Positions 14,851 through 16,253 of a stretch of 16,253 nt of DNA are shown here, piece by piece (position 1 is the stretch's first letter; each line of letters begins with the position of its first letter). The notes under the pieces were generated by a model, which had not been told where the DNA came from, did not search any database, and saw only the letters and a program-made list of their open reading frames with translations. This stretch comes from Vibrio casei (lineage in GTDB: Bacteria; Pseudomonadota; Gammaproteobacteria; Enterobacterales; Vibrionaceae): assembly GCF_002218025.2 (NCBI RefSeq), contig NZ_AP018683.1:1-16253 (forward strand), given 5' to 3'. The translations under genes and the position numbers were made by a program.

Positions 14851-15213
14851 TTAAGAGCTGAAAAGTCGCTCTGTTTGGGTAGGGGTCGGCGTAGCCGAAA
14901 GAGCAATATCTTTTATGCTCTTCTCACGTGGTTGAGGTACTTTGATCTTTTCATTAGTGACCTCAAAATATTTTTTCAATATGTTGTATTTTTCTCTCCT
15001 GGTTTGAGGGCTTTCGTGTTCGGTTCTTCTCCAATATCCAATTATTTGTCTTTTCCCTATTGTTTTTATTTGGCTTGTTCCTTCATTTTGTAATATGTCT
15101 TGAATGATTCTTATCAGGCGTTTCATTTGTTTCTTCTTATAACCGCTTTTTTTACCTTTTCGGTAATACTCACTCATGCTTTGATAGATACTTTTTACTG
15201 TTTGTCTGTTCAT
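14851..15213 (-). CDS. Small helical protein beside the recombinase, possible stand-alone core-binding domain
   Basis: This 120-residue very basic protein starts five bases after the recombinase stop codon, so the two genes form an operon and are probably translationally coupled. The helix pattern MSEYYRKGKKSGYKKKQMKR, then QIIGYWRR and RREKYNILKKYF, resembles the four-helix SAM-like core-binding domain of tyrosine recombinases. No catalytic domain follows. It could be an accessory DNA-binding factor (excisionase or architectural protein) for the recombinase. This is inference from fold impression and position; no family is recognised. Confidence 0.6.
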   Translation of the reverse strand: MNRQTVKSIYQSMSEYYRKGKKSGYKKKQMKRLIRIIQDILQNEGTSQIKTIGKRQIIGYWRRTEHESPQTRREKYNILKKYFEVTNEKIKVPQPREKSIKDIALSATPTPTQTERLFSS

Positions 15214-15218
15214 TTGGT

Positions 15219-16169
15219 TTATCCAAGATAGTTATTGGTAATGGATATTCTGTTATGTCCGAGTTCTCTTGATATTTGTGCTCTTACGGTGTGATCTCTT
15301 TGTTTCGCATCTTCGATTGTGCAGGCTAGTTGTTTACTTAAGTATTGATGGTGGTCTTTGTGAGAGATATTCGCTTGGACTGGACACGATTGACCTAGTA
15401 ATGTTTGGTAGCGTTCGTGGGCATAGCTGTGTCTGAGATCGTGAAAATTAAATGGTTTATTTTCCATCTCCTTATAACAAGTATTCTGATATTGAGCCCA
15501 TGTAAGGGCTTTAGGAATTAGAGACCGGTTATTTTCTTGGACTTTACTGGCGTTTTCGAGAGCATGGATTTGAGGTTGGCCGGTAATAGGAATGACCCTT
15601 GCTCTTCCCCCTTTCGTTCCATTTTCAATGGTCACTTTTCCTGTCTCAATCGCTTCGGTTAAACTTTTTTTTGCATCGATGAGAGCGGATTCTTTAAACC
15701 TTAATCCTAATGTTCTTTGAAGATTGAGTTGCGCTGATAACCTGGCGGGGAGTTCTCTTTTTACTTCCTCTAAAGTTTCGTAAGTGACAGATTTATTCAT
15801 CTCTGCAATACCTGACTTCGTGGGAAATCCTGAGTCCTTTACTGGGTTGATATGGCATTGTTTGTCCATCCGCGCGTTGCTCATCGCAACATTGATAGCG
15901 GAGAGGTAGTTTTGTGCTGTACTGGCACTGATTGAGTCATTTTCATAACGCTCTAATAATTGTTGAGCGTATGCTTTTACGTGCTCTTTTTGGACGTTCT
16001 TAAGATCTCTTACTCCTGATTCTTTTAGAAATTGAGCGAATTGATGCAATGAAGTTTTGACGGTTGCGTTTGCCGTATATCCATTCCCATTTTCTTGATA
16101 AGCATTATGTAATGCCCTTCCCATATCGCGATTTTTCAATCCAAAATTTCTTAGGTTTAAATTTCTCAT
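15219..16169 (-). CDS. Tyrosine recombinase (site-specific integrase)
   Basis: The protein has 316 residues from the ATG at 16169; GTG at 16178 is an alternative. The N-terminal half (MRNLNLRNFGLKNRDMGRAL, then YLSAIN) is a SAM-like core-binding domain of the type found in proteobacterial Integrase_1 proteins. The catalytic set is complete: R157 (GLRFKE), K186 (NGTKGG), H243 and R246 (FHDLRHSYA), H305 (ELGHNR) and Y314 (NNYLG), with the tyrosine three residues from the C-terminus. It would cut and rejoin DNA at an attachment site. The structured stretch at 14511-14850, downstream in the same transcript, is a candidate. No partner element boundary is recognised in this window. Confidence 0.88.
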   Translation of the reverse strand: MRNLNLRNFGLKNRDMGRALHNAYQENGNGYTANATVKTSLHQFAQFLKESGVRDLKNVQKEHVKAYAQQLLERYENDSISASTAQNYLSAINVAMSNARMDKQCHINPVKDSGFPTKSGIAEMNKSVTYETLEEVKRELPARLSAQLNLQRTLGLRFKESALIDAKKSLTEAIETGKVTIENGTKGGRARVIPITGQPQIHALENASKVQENNRSLIPKALTWAQYQNTCYKEMENKPFNFHDLRHSYAHERYQTLLGQSCPVQANISHKDHHQYLSKQLACTIEDAKQRDHTVRAQISRELGHNRISITNNYLG

Positions 16170-16253
16170 AAGCCACACATTTGCTCGATTTACATCGTTT
16201 TAAGTTAAGTGATAGGCGCATTTGGTTTTTAAAATCAGCCCTGTTGCGCGTCA

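Overview
The window reads as an accessory region (plasmid or genomic island) of a gammaproteobacterium. The backbone is AT-rich. Its toxin-antitoxin pairs, ProQ/FinO fragment, IS200/IS605 element, Tn3-type transposase and tyrosine recombinase give a Vibrio/Shewanella-like impression. That host guess is inference from composition and protein flavour, not proof. A segment of clearly different, enterobacterial character (about 2.2-6.3 kb) sits inside it: an IS5 piece almost identical to E. coli IS5, an IS2-group remnant, a complete lldD-like gene, and an 88-bp scrap of an NAD-dependent formate dehydrogenase gene.

Layout. 1-907: no gene, but several strong stem-loops. 944-2033: two type II toxin-antitoxin (TA) modules, RelBE-like on + and ParDE-like on -, pointing toward each other across a repeat (R1). 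2162-10790: one transposed unit flanked by the 5-bp duplication GTTTT and carrying three copies of the same Tn3-family terminal repeat. Its right part (6334-10790) is a Tn3-family element whose 994-residue transposase gene is split by an IS3-group element (8702-9944, duplication AAT). Its left part is the enterobacterial cargo. 10941-12752: an IS200/IS605-type element with intact tnpA (Y1 HUH) and tnpB (RNA-guided nuclease). It abuts a 5'-truncated ProQ/FinO gene that contains a perfect 32-bp palindrome. 13045-13779: a canonical relBE module bordered by further copies of the R repeat. 13781-14365: a small basic protein gene (-) with five copies of GTGCGCAC in and upstream of it. 14485-14850: a gene-free, strongly structured stretch ending in a minus-strand terminator. 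14851-16169: a two-gene minus-strand operon with a tyrosine recombinase and a small all-helical protein that may be a stand-alone core-binding domain.

How it fits together. The three TA modules are typical stabilisation genes of mobile DNA. The Tn3 unit apparently moved as a compound element using two copies of its right end, which carried the enterobacterial DNA. It was disabled afterwards by the IS3 insertion. The most unusual signals are the R repeats at TA borders (conserved leader plus a hairpin whose arms differ but still pair), the GTGCGCAC cluster, the structured region beside the recombinase genes, and the palindrome in the ProQ fragment.
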